The notes below the pieces were generated by a model. That model was not told the DNA's origin and did not search any database. It saw nothing but the letters and a program-made list of their open reading frames with translations. Below are positions 1-9,626 of a stretch of DNA of 64,000 nt, in pieces. The stretch comes from Chromatiaceae bacterium. GTDB taxonomy: Bacteria; Pseudomonadota; Gammaproteobacteria; Chromatiales; Chromatiaceae. The translations under genes and the position numbers were made by a program. The stretch covers positions 1,706,315 through 1,770,314 of the forward strand of contig CP037918.1 in the NCBI GenBank assembly GCA_019356535.1, written 5' to 3'. The number at the start of each line of letters is the position of its first letter. Position 1 is the stretch's first letter.

Positions 1-236
1 GCTTCACCCTGACGGCGGTGCCCGATGCCCACCTCTGCTGCGGATCGGCAGGGACCTATTCGATCCTCCAGCCCGGGCTGTCACAGCAGCTACTGGAGAA
101 CAAGCTGCGGCACCTGCAATCGCAGGGGCCGGACGTGATCGCCACCGCCAACGTGGGGTGCCAGCTGCACCTGCAGAGCGGCACGTCGGTGCCGGTAAAG
201 CACTGGATCGAACTGCTGGACGAGAGGCTTCGATGA
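1..236 (+). CDS. glcF: Glycolate oxidase iron-sulfur subunit GlcF, C-terminal end (5' truncated by window)
   Basis: The gene is already open at base 3, so only about the last 78 codons are present and the true start lies outside the window. The visible part carries the CCGSAGTY segment and a second Cys in NVGCQLH, which match the last Cys-rich CCG repeat of GlcF. In the family this subunit carries Fe-S clusters and passes electrons from glycolate oxidation in the cytoplasm, usually with GlcD and GlcE. It converges on soxB, with a 9-bp inverted repeat between the two. Other two-CCG-domain Fe-S oxidoreductases (LutA, HdrB type) look similar, but the spacing and C-terminus fit GlcF best. Confidence 0.8.
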   Translation, partial: FTLTAVPDAHLCCGSAGTYSILQPGLSQQLLENKLRHLQSQGPDVIATANVGCQLHLQSGTSVPVKHWIELLDERLR

Positions 237-241
237 GCCAG

Positions 242-276
242 GCCTCCCTGCCCGGGACAGGACCGGACAGGGAGGC
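242..276. terminator. Inverted repeat between convergent glcF and soxB
   Basis: GCCTCCCTG (242-250) pairs perfectly with CAGGGAGGC (268-276) around a 17-nt loop. It sits between two gene ends that face each other, so it could terminate both. There is no T-tract, so strong intrinsic termination is not certain. Confidence 0.5.
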
Positions 277-282
277 ACCGGA

Positions 283-2193
283 TCAGATCACCTTGCCGGC
301 ATAGTCGGCGATGCCCGGGTTGTCGGCCACGCCCTTGAGCGTCGGCACGTTGATCTTGGGCAGGCGCAGCACATTGTCCTCGCCCTTGTTGGCCAGGATG
401 TAGTCACGCACCACATCCCACATCAGGCGGCCTTCCGGGGTACGGTTGACGGTGGCCCAGCCGGCCACGGTGTAGGTCTCGTTGGGATCCAGCTTGCGGC
501 CGTCGTCCAGCACCATGTTGGTGATGCGCTTGCCCAGCTTCTGGGCCGGCTCGATGGTGTAGTCCATGCCGCCGACGCGCACCATGTCGCCGCCGGACTG
601 CAGGTAGGGATCGGGGTCGAACAGGTTGTCAGCCACGCCTTCCAGCATGTCGTGGATCTGCTGGCCGGTCATCTCGGTGACATAGGTCTCGCCGTAGGTC
701 ATGGCACACTGGGTCATCAGATCTTCCATGGTGATCCACTCCCCTGCCAGGGTGGTGGTGCCCCAGCGCACGCCGGCCGACAGCGCGATGTCCGCCTTGA
801 ACTCCCAGCGCAAGGCGTTGCACAACACCTGGTCCCAGGTGCCCATGAAGTTGCCGCGGCGGTAGAGGGTGCGGTCGGCGATCGCCAGCTTCTCGGAGAG
901 GATCTCGTCGAAGGTCTTGCCCACCCGGTCCTTGTTGTAGAACAGGTCGCTGCGGCGCGATTCCACGATGTTCTCGTCGTAGACCTTCTGGCGCAGCTGC
1001 TTGAGGTAGGCGGTCATCTCCGGGTCGGGCTCCAGCCAGTCGGTGATCACCGGCAGCTGCTTGTAGTGCATGCCGCGCAGCTTGCCGTCGGCGATATCCA
1101 GGTCCAGCACGCCCACAAACTTGCCGTTGGAGCCGGCGTTGGTCACCCAGCACTCGTGGCCCTCGACGTTCCTGACCTTGATGGGCTTGGGCATGCCGTC
1201 GTGGGTGTGGCCGCCCAGCACCGCGTTCAGCCCCGGCACCCGCTGCGCCATCTTGATGTCCACGTCCATGCCGTTGTGGGACAGCAGGATGATGGCATCA
1301 GGCTTCTCCTCCTCGCGGATCGCCTTGACCATCTCGATCATGTCGTCCTCGCGCAGGCCGAAGGACCAGTCGGGGAAGAACTCCTGCGGGTTGGCGTTGG
1401 CGGTGCGCGGGAAGGCCTGGCCCACGATACAGACCCTGGCGCCGTCGATCTCCTTGATGACATAGGGCTGGAAGGCGTAGCCCGCCTCCTCGTCGTACAG
1501 GCCGCGGCCATCATACTTCTCCACCAGGGTCATGTACTCGTCGCTCATCAACGCGTCCGGCTTGACCCGCACGTTCTGGCCGATGAAGTCGCCCTTGAAC
1601 AGGGCCACGTTGTTGAGCACCTCGTCTTCCTTGTAAGTGAACTCCCAGTGGCCGACCATCACGTCCAGGCCGAGGATGTTGGAGGCCTCCACCATGTCCA
1701 CGCCGCGGGTCCACAGGGCAGTGGCCGAGCCCTGCCACAGGTCGCCCGAATCGAGGGTGATGGTCTTCTCACGGCCGCCGGCCTGCTCACGCAGGCGGTC
1801 CAGCAAAGTCTTGATCTGAGGGAAGCCGCCGGTGCGTCCATACTTGTGGGCGGCCTCGGTGAAGTTCAGATAGGTATAGGCATAGGCCTCGGGAGTATTC
1901 GGTTTCATGTCCATGGCAGCGAGCAGCTTCTTGCCGACCAGGTGCGGCGGCCGGCCGAAGGCCTCACCCACGCCCAGATTGACATTGGGCTCGCGAAAAT
2001 AGACCGGCTGCAACTGACCGTGCACATCGGTGATGTGCAGCAGGCGCACCGTGCCTTTCATCGGCACATCGTAGAAACCTTTGGGAGGTTTCGGCCCGGC
2101 CAACGCGCGGCTGGCGGCCCAGGGAGCCGCGCCCACAGCAGCACCCACTCCCATCAGTTTCATGAAATCACGGCGATCTATTTTGCTGGACAT
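283..2193 (-). CDS. soxB: Thiosulfohydrolase SoxB
   Basis: SoxB is the periplasmic dimanganese hydrolase that releases sulfate from the thiosulfate-derived sulfonate bound to SoxYZ. The predicted 636-residue protein starts MSSKIDRRDFMK, giving a Tat signal (RRDFMK) followed by a hydrophobic stretch to about residue 32. Metal-site motifs of the 5'-nucleotidase superfamily follow: DVHGQ at 56-60, then LDSGDLWQG, VGHWEFTY and GGHTHDG. I chose the ATG at 2193 because it begins the Tat peptide and has GGGAGAAAG upstream; the longer reading frame adds 34 implausible residues. No other sox gene is adjacent, an arrangement common where SoxB works in a truncated Sox system together with reverse Dsr. 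Confidence 0.95.
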   Translation of the reverse strand: MSSKIDRRDFMKLMGVGAAVGAAPWAASRALAGPKPPKGFYDVPMKGTVRLLHITDVHGQLQPVYFREPNVNLGVGEAFGRPPHLVGKKLLAAMDMKPNTPEAYAYTYLNFTEAAHKYGRTGGFPQIKTLLDRLREQAGGREKTITLDSGDLWQGSATALWTRGVDMVEASNILGLDVMVGHWEFTYKEDEVLNNVALFKGDFIGQNVRVKPDALMSDEYMTLVEKYDGRGLYDEEAGYAFQPYVIKEIDGARVCIVGQAFPRTANANPQEFFPDWSFGLREDDMIEMVKAIREEEKPDAIILLSHNGMDVDIKMAQRVPGLNAVLGGHTHDGMPKPIKVRNVEGHECWVTNAGSNGKFVGVLDLDIADGKLRGMHYKQLPVITDWLEPDPEMTAYLKQLRQKVYDENIVESRRSDLFYNKDRVGKTFDEILSEKLAIADRTLYRRGNFMGTWDQVLCNALRWEFKADIALSAGVRWGTTTLAGEWITMEDLMTQCAMTYGETYVTEMTGQQIHDMLEGVADNLFDPDPYLQSGGDMVRVGGMDYTIEPAQKLGKRITNMVLDDGRKLDPNETYTVAGWATVNRTPEGRLMWDVVRDYILANKGEDNVLRLPKINVPTLKGVADNPGIADYAGKVI

Positions 2194-2377
2194 AATTCTT
2201 GCTTTCTCCCGTCGTATTGTTGAACGGCCCGACCATGGGCATACTGGATTGAGTGTACCAAGCTCGCCGACGGTCTGTTGCAAACCGCCCGGCACCCCGG
2301 ACGCAGGCCCTGCTATCTGGAATGCTGGGCAGACGCGCCCGACCCGGTTTTATTCCCGCAATCGAGAGAACGCGCCG

Positions 2378-3535
2378 TTGTCACGCCTGCTGTTGCTGCT
2401 CTGTACTTTGCTGTTGCCACTGTCGTGCGGGGCCGACGTCGTGAAGCCGGCACTGGTCGAGATCAGCGTGTTTGCCGACGGACACTACGAAGTGGAACTG
2501 CGCGCCAGCATCGAAGCCCTGCTCACCGGCATCAATGCCCGCTACAAGAACACCCAGGACGCACCCAACGCTGCCGAGTACGACGCCCTGCGCAAGCTGC
2601 CACCCGACGAGTTGATGCGTGCCTTCGAGCCCTTCCGCCCCCGTCTTCTGGAGAAGATCGCCATCCGCTTCGACGGCAAGCGCAGCATGCCGCATATCCG
2701 CCAGGTCACCATCCCTGAACGGGGTTACACCAAGATCCCACGTATCAGTGTCATCCTGCTCGAGGGCGAGGTGCCGAAGTCGGCCCGCACCCTGACCTGG
2801 TACTATCCGGCGGCCTTCGGCGACAACGCGGTGCGAGTACGCCAGGTCAATCGCCAGACCCAGGAATACCACTGGTCGGACTGGCAGTGGATCCGTGACG
2901 ACAGTGTGAGCCAGGCCTTCTCCATCACCGAGATAGCCAACCGCCGCGGCTGGACCGACATCGTCCGCGAATACGTCATCGCCGGCTACAATCACATCCT
3001 GCCGCGTGGCATGGACCACATCCTGTTCATCCTCGGGCTCTACCTGTTCAGTGCACGCATTCGTCCGCTGCTTTGGCAGGTGACCATGTTCACCCTGGCG
3101 CACACCCTCACCCTGGGCCTGGCCATCTACGGCTGGCTCACCCTGCCCGCGGCCATCGTGCAGCCGCTGATCGCCCTGTCCATCGTGTACGTAGGGATCG
3201 AGAACCTTTGGCACCGCCGCCTGGCGCGCAGCCGCCTGGCCCTGGTGTTCGGCTTCGGCCTGCTGCACGGCATCGGTTTTGCCGGCATGCTCAGCGAGTT
3301 CGGCATGCCCAGAGAGGCCTTCGCCACCGCACTGATCAGTTTCAACATCGGGGTCGAACTGGGGCAGATCAGCATCATCCTCGGCGCCTGGCTGCTCACC
3401 GGCCTGTGGTTCGGTCGCCGCCCCTGGTACCGGGCGCTGGTGGTAACACCCCTGTCGCTGCTGATCAGTCTAGTGGCGCTGTACTGGTTCTGGGATCGCC
3501 TGGAGTGGGAGTCGATCCGGGCTCTGCAGGCCTGA
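2378..3535 (+). CDS. HupE/UreJ-type membrane protein with N-terminal extracytoplasmic domain
   Basis: The start is taken as TTG at 2378, giving about 385 residues with a Leu-rich signal peptide; no ATG fits, so the start is uncertain. Residues of about 25-205 form a soluble, probably periplasmic domain. After that come six or so membrane segments starting near HILPRGMDHILFILGLYL, with the LLHGIGFAG segment typical of the HupE/UreJ_2 group. HupE and UreJ relatives are thought to help nickel or cobalt supply for hydrogenase or urease, but many members sit in organisms without either enzyme. The 3' end overlaps the opposite-strand gene by 71 bp. It is divergent from soxB across a 184-bp spacer. 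The substrate is unknown. Confidence 0.75.
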   Translation: MSRLLLLLCTLLLPLSCGADVVKPALVEISVFADGHYEVELRASIEALLTGINARYKNTQDAPNAAEYDALRKLPPDELMRAFEPFRPRLLEKIAIRFDGKRSMPHIRQVTIPERGYTKIPRISVILLEGEVPKSARTLTWYYPAAFGDNAVRVRQVNRQTQEYHWSDWQWIRDDSVSQAFSITEIANRRGWTDIVREYVIAGYNHILPRGMDHILFILGLYLFSARIRPLLWQVTMFTLAHTLTLGLAIYGWLTLPAAIVQPLIALSIVYVGIENLWHRRLARSRLALVFGFGLLHGIGFAGMLSEFGMPREAFATALISFNIGVELGQISIILGAWLLTGLWFGRRPWYRALVVTPLSLLISLVALYWFWDRLEWESIRALQA

Positions 3536-4127
3536 GCGGCGAGAGGGCCAGCGCCAGCACCAGCAGAGCGCTGGCGGTTATCCAGGACCCCAGCACCCGG
3601 GTGCCGATGCGCGTCCAGGCATACCCCTGGAAGCGCTCGGCCAGGGCCATCGGATAGAGCATCAGCAGGTACAGGGCAATGCCACTGCCGAACAGCGCCA
3701 CGGCACGCGCGCCCCCGGCCAGGTCCGATTGCAGAGAATCGAACCCCAGCAACAGACCGGCAAGCGCCGCCAGCACCGTCAGCAAGACCCGCGGCAAGGC
3801 GCGCGCCAGCACCACCAGCAGGGCCAGCACCACCGCCGCGCCCAGAATCGCCAGCTCGAGCCGCTCCGGCGCCAGTAGCTGCGGGTACTGACCGACCAGC
3901 GTCAGACCGGCCACCACGCCCAGCGCATACCCGGCCACTGCCGACAGATGCCGCTGTACCCCCTGCTGGCCTATCAACAGTCCCAGGGCGACCACCAGCA
4001 GCAGCTGTGCGGGTACGAACAGCGGGTGCAGGATACCGTTGTAGAAATCCCCCAGGCCCTTGATCGGGCTGTGCGCCAGGGCAGCGCCGGGCAGCGCCAG
4101 CGCCAGCCAGAGCCAGCGCACGCTCAC
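3465..4127 (-). CDS. HupE/UreJ-associated integral membrane protein
   Basis: This 220-residue protein starts at GTG 4127, where the start overlaps the TGA of the upstream gene (GTGA), so the two are probably translationally coupled. A signal peptide (VSVRWLWLALALPGAALA) precedes HSPIKGLGDFYNGILHP, which mimics the His-containing mature start of HupE proteins, and about six hydrophobic segments follow. It is most likely a second subunit or paralogue in a metal permease pair with the gene at 4124-4699. Its 3' end overlaps the convergent HupE-like gene at 2378-3535 by 71 bp, which is long for a convergent overlap in such compact DNA. No enzymatic motif is seen. Confidence 0.7.
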   Translation of the reverse strand: MSVRWLWLALALPGAALAHSPIKGLGDFYNGILHPLFVPAQLLLVVALGLLIGQQGVQRHLSAVAGYALGVVAGLTLVGQYPQLLAPERLELAILGAAVVLALLVVLARALPRVLLTVLAALAGLLLGFDSLQSDLAGGARAVALFGSGIALYLLMLYPMALAERFQGYAWTRIGTRVLGSWITASALLVLALALSPLRPAEPGSTPTPGDPRTSTAPLD

Positions 4128-4699
4128 AGCCAACCCGCCAGGTAGGCCATGCCGATCAGCGCGATTACCCCGCCTCCGGCCTGCACCAGACGCCGACCGC
4201 CCTGCCATTGGGTGAGCAGGCCCAGCGCCACCCCTGAGAGGTGCAACAGTCCGGTGGAGACCACAAAGCCCAGGCTGAAGGCCAAGGGCCCGGCAGAAGA
4301 CGGCAGCTCGGCACCGTGCGCATAGCCGTGGAAGACCGCAAAGAAACCCACGATGAGCGCCGCCAGCCACAGCGGCGGACGCACTGCGAAGGCCACCATC
4401 AGGCCCAGCACGATGGCCGACAGGGCGATACCGGTCTCCACCGCGGGCAGGGGCACGCCCAGAATGCCCAGTGCCCCACCGACGGTCATCACCAACGGAA
4501 ACACCACCGGCAACAGCCAGATCGCCGGCTGTCCCAGAAAGGCGCCCCACAGGCCGACCGCGACCATGGCCACTACGTGATCCAGTCCCAGCACCGGGTG
4601 CAACAGGCCGGCCGTGAAGCCCCCGGCCAGGCCACCGGCGACATGGGCATGCGCGGGCAGGACCAGCAGCCCCAGCAGAAGAATGGACAGTCGTTTCAT
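4124..4699 (-). CDS. hupE: HupE/UreJ family metal permease-like protein
   Basis: The protein has 191 residues. A signal peptide (MKRLSILLLGLLVLPAHA) is followed by HVAGG, then six membrane helices carrying the family hallmarks HPVLGLDHVVAM and FHGYAHGAELP. These His-rich motifs are the proposed nickel-binding sites of HupE. The ATG at 4699 is preferred over a TTG ten codons upstream because it begins the signal peptide. No hydrogenase or urease gene is in the window, so the transported metal and the client enzyme are open. It forms an overlapping two-gene unit with the downstream gene. Confidence 0.82.
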   Translation of the reverse strand: MKRLSILLLGLLVLPAHAHVAGGLAGGFTAGLLHPVLGLDHVVAMVAVGLWGAFLGQPAIWLLPVVFPLVMTVGGALGILGVPLPAVETGIALSAIVLGLMVAFAVRPPLWLAALIVGFFAVFHGYAHGAELPSSAGPLAFSLGFVVSTGLLHLSGVALGLLTQWQGGRRLVQAGGGVIALIGMAYLAGWL

Positions 4700-4885
4700 G
4701 GCATGTGCAAAGACTAATGAGCAAGACAAGAAAGGCCTGCCATTCTAGCAACTCCACCAATCCGCCCGGACGCTGACCCGGGGATTCGTTTCCCCCGGCC
4801 TTGCACACGCGGTGAGGAGAGGCAGCCCTTGTCGCCCCCGGCTTTAATGGGGGGCTCGTTGTCGTCGCCCCCCTGCGATGCGCGC

Positions 4886-4905
4886 CTCTCCCGCTTGCGG
4901 GGGAG
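4886..4905. repeat. Short GC-rich palindromic repeat, family C copy 1
   Basis: CCTCTCCCGCTTGCGGGGGAGG is a near-perfect palindrome in the spacer between hupE and valS. Closely related palindromes lie at 16945-16964 and 47033-47058, always between genes. The rest of the 4700-4990 spacer holds other GC-rich inverted segments and no convincing small gene. Confidence 0.55.
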
Positions 4906-4949
4906 GCCGAAAGGGGGACAATTCCACTTCGTCCTCACCCGCCATCCCC

Positions 4950-4955
4950 TATAAT
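4950..4955 (+). promoter_or_regulatory. Candidate -10 box of valS
   Basis: TATAAT is a perfect -10 hexamer 35 bases before the valS ATG. No good TTGACA-like box lies 16-18 bases upstream, so the call rests on the -10 alone. Confidence 0.4.
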
Positions 4956-4990
4956 CGCGGCTTTTCGCACATCGGCCGGAATCCACGCCA

Positions 4991-7813
4991 ATGGACAAGA
5001 CTTACAACCCGCACGCCATCGAACAACGCTGGTACCAGACCTGGGAGAGCAAGGGCTGGTTTGCCCCTGACATGAATGCCCCAGGCGCACCCTACTGCAT
5101 CATGATCCCGCCGCCGAACGTCACCGGCAGCCTGCACATGGGACACGGCTTCAACAACACGGTGATGGACACCCTGATCCGCTATCACCGCATGAAAGGC
5201 GACAAGACCCTCTGGCAACCCGGCACCGACCACGCCGGTATCGCCACCCAGATGGTGGTCGAACGCCAGCTTGAAGCCGAGGGCCTGAGTCGCCACGACC
5301 TGGGCCGCGACAAGTTCATCGAGCGCATCTGGGAATGGAAGGAAGAATCCGGCGGCACCATCACCCGCCAGCTGCGCCGCCTGGGCTCCTCGCTGGACTG
5401 GGCGCACGAGCGCTTCACCATGGACGAGGGCCTGTCTGAGGCCGTGAAGGAAGTCTTCGTGCGCCTCTACGAAGAGGGCCTGATCTATCGCGGCAAACGC
5501 CTGGTCAACTGGGACCCGAAGCTGCACACCGCAGTCTCCGACCTGGAGGTGATCTCCGAGGAAGAGTCCGGCCACATGTGGCACATGCGCTACCCGCTGT
5601 CCAACGGCACCGGCCACCTGGTGGTGTCCACCACCCGCCCCGAGACCATGCTGGGTGACTGCGCGGTGGCAGTGAACCCCGAGGACGAGCGCTACAAGCA
5701 CCTGATCGGCGAACTGGTGGAACTGCCGCTGACCGGCCGCAAGATCCCCGTCATCGCCGACGAACATGCCGATCCCGAGTTCGGCACCGGCTGCGTGAAG
5801 ATCACCCCGGCGCACGATTTCAACGACTACGAGGTCTGGCAGCGCCACCGTGACGAGAAGGCCATTACCGAACAGATCCATGGCGGCCTGATCAACATCT
5901 TCACCGTGGACGCGGCGATCCGCGAGAACCTGCCCGAAGAGGGCGAACTGATTCCGGCAAAGTACATCGGCCTGGACCGCTATGAGGCGCGCAAGGCCAT
6001 CGTCGCCGATCTGGAGGCAGCCGGCCTCCTCGAGAAGGTTGTCGATCACAAGCTGATGGTGCCGCGCGGCGACCGCTCCGGCGTGGTCATCGAGCCCTTC
6101 CTCACCGACCAGTGGTACGTGCGCGTCGGCCCGCTGGCCGAGCCGGCCATCGAGGCGGTGGAAAAGGGCGATATCCGCTTCGTACCCGACAACTGGAAGA
6201 ACACCTACTTCGAGTGGATGCGCAACATCCAGGACTGGTGCATCAGCCGCCAGATCTGGTGGGGCCACCGCATCCCGGCCTGGTACGACACCGAGGGCAA
6301 TGTCTATGTCGGTCGCTCCGAGGCCGAGGTACGCGAGAAGCACGGGCTGGCCCCTGACTACCCGCTGACCCAGGACGAGGACGTGCTCGACACCTGGTTC
6401 AGCTCGGCGCTGTGGCCCTTCTCCACCCTCGGCTGGCCCGAGGACACCGAGCGCCTGCGCACCTTCTACCCCACCAGTGTGCTGGTCACCGGCTTCGACA
6501 TCATCTTCTTCTGGGTCGCGCGCATGATCATGATGGGGCTCAAGTTTATGGGCGACGTGCCCTTCCGCGAGGTCTATGTGCACGGCCTGGTGCGCGACTC
6601 GCAGGGTCAGAAGATGTCCAAGTCCAAGGGCAACGTGCTCGATCCCATCGACCTGATCGACGGCATCTCGCTCGAGGACCTGATCGCCAAGCGCACCCGC
6701 GGCATGATGCAGCCGCAACTGGCGAAAAAGATCGAGCAGCAGACACGCAAGGAGTTTCCCGAGGGTATCCCCAGTTTCGGCACCGACGCCCTGCGCTTCA
6801 CCTTCGCCGCACTGGCCGCCACCGGGCGCGACATCAAATTCGACCTGGGCCGCATCGAGGGTTACCGCAATTTCTGCAACAAGCTGTGGAACGCGGCGCG
6901 CTATGTGCTGATGAACACCGAGGGCAAGGATTGCGGCGTGGACGGCGGAGCCATCGAATATTCCGCCGCCGATCGCTGGATCCGCGCGCGCCTGCAGCAG
7001 GTCATCAGCGAGGTCACCACCGCCATCGAAAGCTACCGCTTCGACCAGATGGCCAACGCCCTGCACGACTTCATCTGGAACCAGTACTGTGACTGGTACC
7101 TGGAGCTGTCCAAGGCGGTGCTCAACGCCCCGGACAGCACAGAGGCACAACGCCGTGGCACCCGCCAGACCCTGGTGCAGGTGCTCGAGACCCTGCTGCG
7201 CCTGGCTCACCCGGTGATGCCCTTCATCACCGAGGAGATCTGGCAGCGCGTGCGCCCGCTGGCCGGTGTCGAGGGCGAAACCATCATGCACCAAGCCTGG
7301 CCACAGGTGGATGCCGCCTGGCAGGACAGTGACGCCGAGGCCGAGATGGACTGGGTCATGCAGTTCGTCCTGGGCGTACGCCGCATCAAGGGCGAGATGA
7401 ACATTGCCCCGGGCAAACCGGTGCCCATCCTGCTGGCCAATGCCAGCGAACGGGATCGTGAGCGCCTCGCCCGCCACCGCCTGTACCTCGACGCCCTGGC
7501 CCGGCCGGAGTCCATCGAGGTGCTGGAGCAAGGCAGCGGGGAACCCGAATCGGCCATCGCCCTGGTCGGCGAGATGAAGATTCTGATCCCGCTGGCCGGC
7601 CTGATCGACAAGGAGGCCGAGATCGCACGCCTCGAAAAGGAGATCGGCAAGCTCGAGGCCGACATCGCGCGGGTGCGCAAGAAGCTGGAGAACCCCAATT
7701 TCGTGGACAAGGCACCCGCCGCGGTGGTGCAGAAGGAACGCGACCGGCTTGACAAATCTCAAGGCGCGCTCGAGCAACTGACGACACAATTGGACAAGAT
7801 CAGGAGCCTGTAG
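4991..7813 (+). CDS. valS: Valyl-tRNA synthetase
   Basis: ValS charges tRNA-Val with valine in the cytoplasm and edits mischarged threonine. The 940-residue length is normal for bacterial ValS. Class I signatures are clear: HMGH at 49-52 and KMSKS at 541-545. The CP1 editing domain lies between them with [10 protein letters not shown], and the anticodon-binding domain follows. The last 70 or so residues ([19 protein letters not shown] onward) form the coiled-coil tail typical of ValS. The start ATG gives [15 protein letters not shown], the usual N-terminus. A candidate -10 box lies just upstream. The opposite strand also has a 946-codon open frame, which is a shadow of this gene. Confidence 0.98.
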   Translation: MDKTYNPHAIEQRWYQTWESKGWFAPDMNAPGAPYCIMIPPPNVTGSLHMGHGFNNTVMDTLIRYHRMKGDKTLWQPGTDHAGIATQMVVERQLEAEGLSRHDLGRDKFIERIWEWKEESGGTITRQLRRLGSSLDWAHERFTMDEGLSEAVKEVFVRLYEEGLIYRGKRLVNWDPKLHTAVSDLEVISEEESGHMWHMRYPLSNGTGHLVVSTTRPETMLGDCAVAVNPEDERYKHLIGELVELPLTGRKIPVIADEHADPEFGTGCVKITPAHDFNDYEVWQRHRDEKAITEQIHGGLINIFTVDAAIRENLPEEGELIPAKYIGLDRYEARKAIVADLEAAGLLEKVVDHKLMVPRGDRSGVVIEPFLTDQWYVRVGPLAEPAIEAVEKGDIRFVPDNWKNTYFEWMRNIQDWCISRQIWWGHRIPAWYDTEGNVYVGRSEAEVREKHGLAPDYPLTQDEDVLDTWFSSALWPFSTLGWPEDTERLRTFYPTSVLVTGFDIIFFWVARMIMMGLKFMGDVPFREVYVHGLVRDSQGQKMSKSKGNVLDPIDLIDGISLEDLIAKRTRGMMQPQLAKKIEQQTRKEFPEGIPSFGTDALRFTFAALAATGRDIKFDLGRIEGYRNFCNKLWNAARYVLMNTEGKDCGVDGGAIEYSAADRWIRARLQQVISEVTTAIESYRFDQMANALHDFIWNQYCDWYLELSKAVLNAPDSTEAQRRGTRQTLVQVLETLLRLAHPVMPFITEEIWQRVRPLAGVEGETIMHQAWPQVDAAWQDSDAEAEMDWVMQFVLGVRRIKGEMNIAPGKPVPILLANASERDRERLARHRLYLDALARPESIEVLEQGSGEPESAIALVGEMKILIPLAGLIDKEAEIARLEKEIGKLEADIARVRKKLENPNFVDKAPAAVVQKERDRLDKSQGALEQLTTQLDKIRSL

Positions 7814-7977
7814 AACACCTGAACGATGTGCCTCTCCCTACCCTGTAGCGGCAAGCCAGATCAACGGGGGCTGCTGTGGCAGCTTCCCGGTTTTCTCTGG
7901 TTCTCCCTGAGACTGCTAGCACTCGGCCTCCGGGAGCGCTTGCGCGGGAATGTCTGACTACCTTGGAGAACACCGTG

Positions 7978-8388
7978 ATGGCCTATGAATGGGATCCAAA
8001 GCTCGAGAAAGGTATCGCCACCATGGATGCGGTGCATCGTGAATTCGTCGAGCGGGTGGACCATGCGCTGCGCGCAGCCGATGAAGAACTGGCCAGTGCG
8101 TTGCAGGAGCTGGTTGCTCACACCCACGAGCACTTCGAACGCGAGAACCGCTGGATGGAAGAGTGCAGCTTTCCGCCGATCATGATCCACCGCGGCGAGC
8201 ACCAGCGGGTACTGGAGGCCATGGAAGAGACTTTACGCCGCGCGCGGGGCGGAGAATTCGCCCCTGCCCGACAACTGATCGAGCAGCTGCCGGCCTGGTT
8301 CGAGCAGCACGCCGCCACCATGGACAATGCCTTGGCGATGCATATGCGGCGCACCGGCCATCCGGAGACGACCAAGGCATCGGAATAG
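7978..8388 (+). CDS. Bacteriohemerythrin
   Basis: This 136-residue cytoplasmic protein is a single hemerythrin domain that binds O2 at a di-iron centre. All seven ligands are in register: H20, H52, E56 (HFERE), H71, H75 (HRGEH), H111 and D116 (HAATMD). The ATG at 7978 follows TTGGAGAACACC, giving a good GGAG ribosome site, so the longer 5' extension of the frame is not used. Proposed roles in the family are O2 storage, delivery or sensing in microaerophiles, which suits the cytochrome bd genes elsewhere in the window. No sensor domain is fused to it. Confidence 0.9.
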   Translation: MAYEWDPKLEKGIATMDAVHREFVERVDHALRAADEELASALQELVAHTHEHFERENRWMEECSFPPIMIHRGEHQRVLEAMEETLRRARGGEFAPARQLIEQLPAWFEQHAATMDNALAMHMRRTGHPETTKASE

Positions 8389-8515
8389 GCTTTTCCTGTT
8401 ACCAGGCCTTGCCTGGCCCACCGACTATCGATGCGGGCACAGCCTCCTCTGCCCTCGACATCCCCTCGAACGACACCATATTGGGCTATAGTCGGTAACA
8501 AGCAAGGAGAATGCC

Positions 8516-8839
8516 ATGACCTTTGTCGTCCTCGAAAACTGTATCAAATGCAAGTACACCGACTGTGTCGAAGTCTGCCCGGTGGACTGCTTTCGCGAGG
8601 GTCCGAACTTCCTGGTGATCGACCCCGACGAGTGCATCGACTGCGCCCTATGCGAACCTGAATGCCCGGCCGAGGCCATCGTCGCCGATGACGATCTGCC
8701 ACCGGACCAGGAGCACTTCCTGGCGCTGAACGCCGAGTTGGCTGCCGAGTGGCCGGTGATCAGCGAGAAGAAGGACGCACCGCCCGACGCCGATGAGTGG
8801 AACGGCAGGCCGAACAAGTTGCCATTACTGGAACGCTGA
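8516..8839 (+). CDS. fdxA: 7Fe-8S ferredoxin FdxA
   Basis: A 107-residue soluble electron carrier. Cysteines C9, C17 and C50 should hold the [3Fe-4S] cluster and C21, C40, C43 and C46 the [4Fe-4S] cluster. C12 and C25 are also present, as in Azotobacter-type ferredoxin I. The C-terminal extension ending [12 protein letters not shown] is typical of the family. AAGGAGAATGCC supplies a strong ribosome site, and a TATAGT-like -10 lies at 8487-8492. Its redox partner cannot be told from the neighbours. It converges on the PP2C phosphatase gene with a 25-bp gap. Confidence 0.93.
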   Translation: MTFVVLENCIKCKYTDCVEVCPVDCFREGPNFLVIDPDECIDCALCEPECPAEAIVADDDLPPDQEHFLALNAELAAEWPVISEKKDAPPDADEWNGRPNKLPLLER

Positions 8840-8864
8840 CCCCCGCCTCCCGAGCCGCCGCTAT

Positions 8865-9617
8865 TCAGAGCCGTGGCCGCGCCAGGATGAGGCTGATGTT
8901 GTCCTGTCCGCCGGCAGCCAGCGCCACCTCCATCAGTTCACGCGCCATAGTCTCCAGGTCGGGGTGAGACAGCATCACATGGCGCAGCCTCTCGTCGCTG
9001 ACCCGGCCACACAGCCCGTCACTGCATGCCAGGTAGATGTCTCCCTGTTGCAGTGCAGCATCCCCTACGTCTACCTCCATGTCGGGGTCCAGCCCGATGC
9101 AGCGGGTCAGAATATTGTCGCGAATACCCGCGGCATGAACCTCGGCACGATTCGCGAACAGGCCGTTGTCCAGCACCTCCTGCACCAGAGAATGATCGCG
9201 GGTCAGGCAGCGCAGGTGTCCATCACGCAGCCGGTACAGGCGTGAATCACCGACGTGCGAGAAATAGACGTGCCGCTCGCGGAACATGGCCGCCACCAGA
9301 GTGGTACCCATGCCGCGCAGGTCCGGGTCGCGTTCCACCGCTGCAAATACCGCGCGATTGGCCACCTCGGCAGCACGGCCAATGCGCAGCAGGCTCTCAA
9401 GATCATCGGCAGCATCTTCCTCCTGCGCCGGCAACAGGGCCTCGGCAGCCGCCTCGACCGCAATGCGCGAGGCGATCTCGCCCGCCCGGTGCCCCCCCAT
9501 GCCGTCACCCAATACCAGAATGCCCAGCTCCGGGAAACAGACCAGGTAGTCCTCGTTGTGCTGCCGCACAAGCCCCACGTGCGTAAGGTACTCGCATTCT
9601 AGGGGGTGTACCGCCAT
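8865..9617 (-). CDS. PP2C-type serine/threonine protein phosphatase
   Basis: This 250-residue protein has the metal-binding motifs of soluble bacterial Stp/PrpC phosphatases: RQHNEDY (19-24), GDGMGGHRAGE (37-47), HVGDSRLYRL, and QDNISLI near the end. It should remove phosphate from Ser/Thr residues using Mn2+ or Mg2+. No transmembrane segment is present. It begins 9 bases after the dsbC stop and is therefore probably co-transcribed with xerD and dsbC. No Hanks-type kinase lies in the window, so its substrate is unknown. Confidence 0.9.
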   Translation of the reverse strand: MAVHPLECEYLTHVGLVRQHNEDYLVCFPELGILVLGDGMGGHRAGEIASRIAVEAAAEALLPAQEEDAADDLESLLRIGRAAEVANRAVFAAVERDPDLRGMGTTLVAAMFRERHVYFSHVGDSRLYRLRDGHLRCLTRDHSLVQEVLDNGLFANRAEVHAAGIRDNILTRCIGLDPDMEVDVGDAALQQGDIYLACSDGLCGRVSDERLRHVMLSHPDLETMARELMEVALAAGGQDNISLILARPRL

Positions 9618-9626
9618 CTCGAAGGT

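Noticed and set aside
2378-2440. Lipobox in the HupE-like protein (LPLSC)
   Set aside because: The residue at -3 from Cys is Pro rather than Leu or a similar residue, so a normal signal peptide is more likely than lipidation.
4949-7789. 946-codon minus-strand open frame opposite valS
   Set aside because: It mirrors valS codon by codon in a GC-rich gene, has a His/Leu/Ala/Val-rich composition without any domain, and valS is certain.
7814-7977. Small gene or terminator after valS
   Set aside because: Only a short GCTGC/GCAGC stem is visible, with no T-tract, and the frame that reads through joins the hemerythrin gene without a better start.
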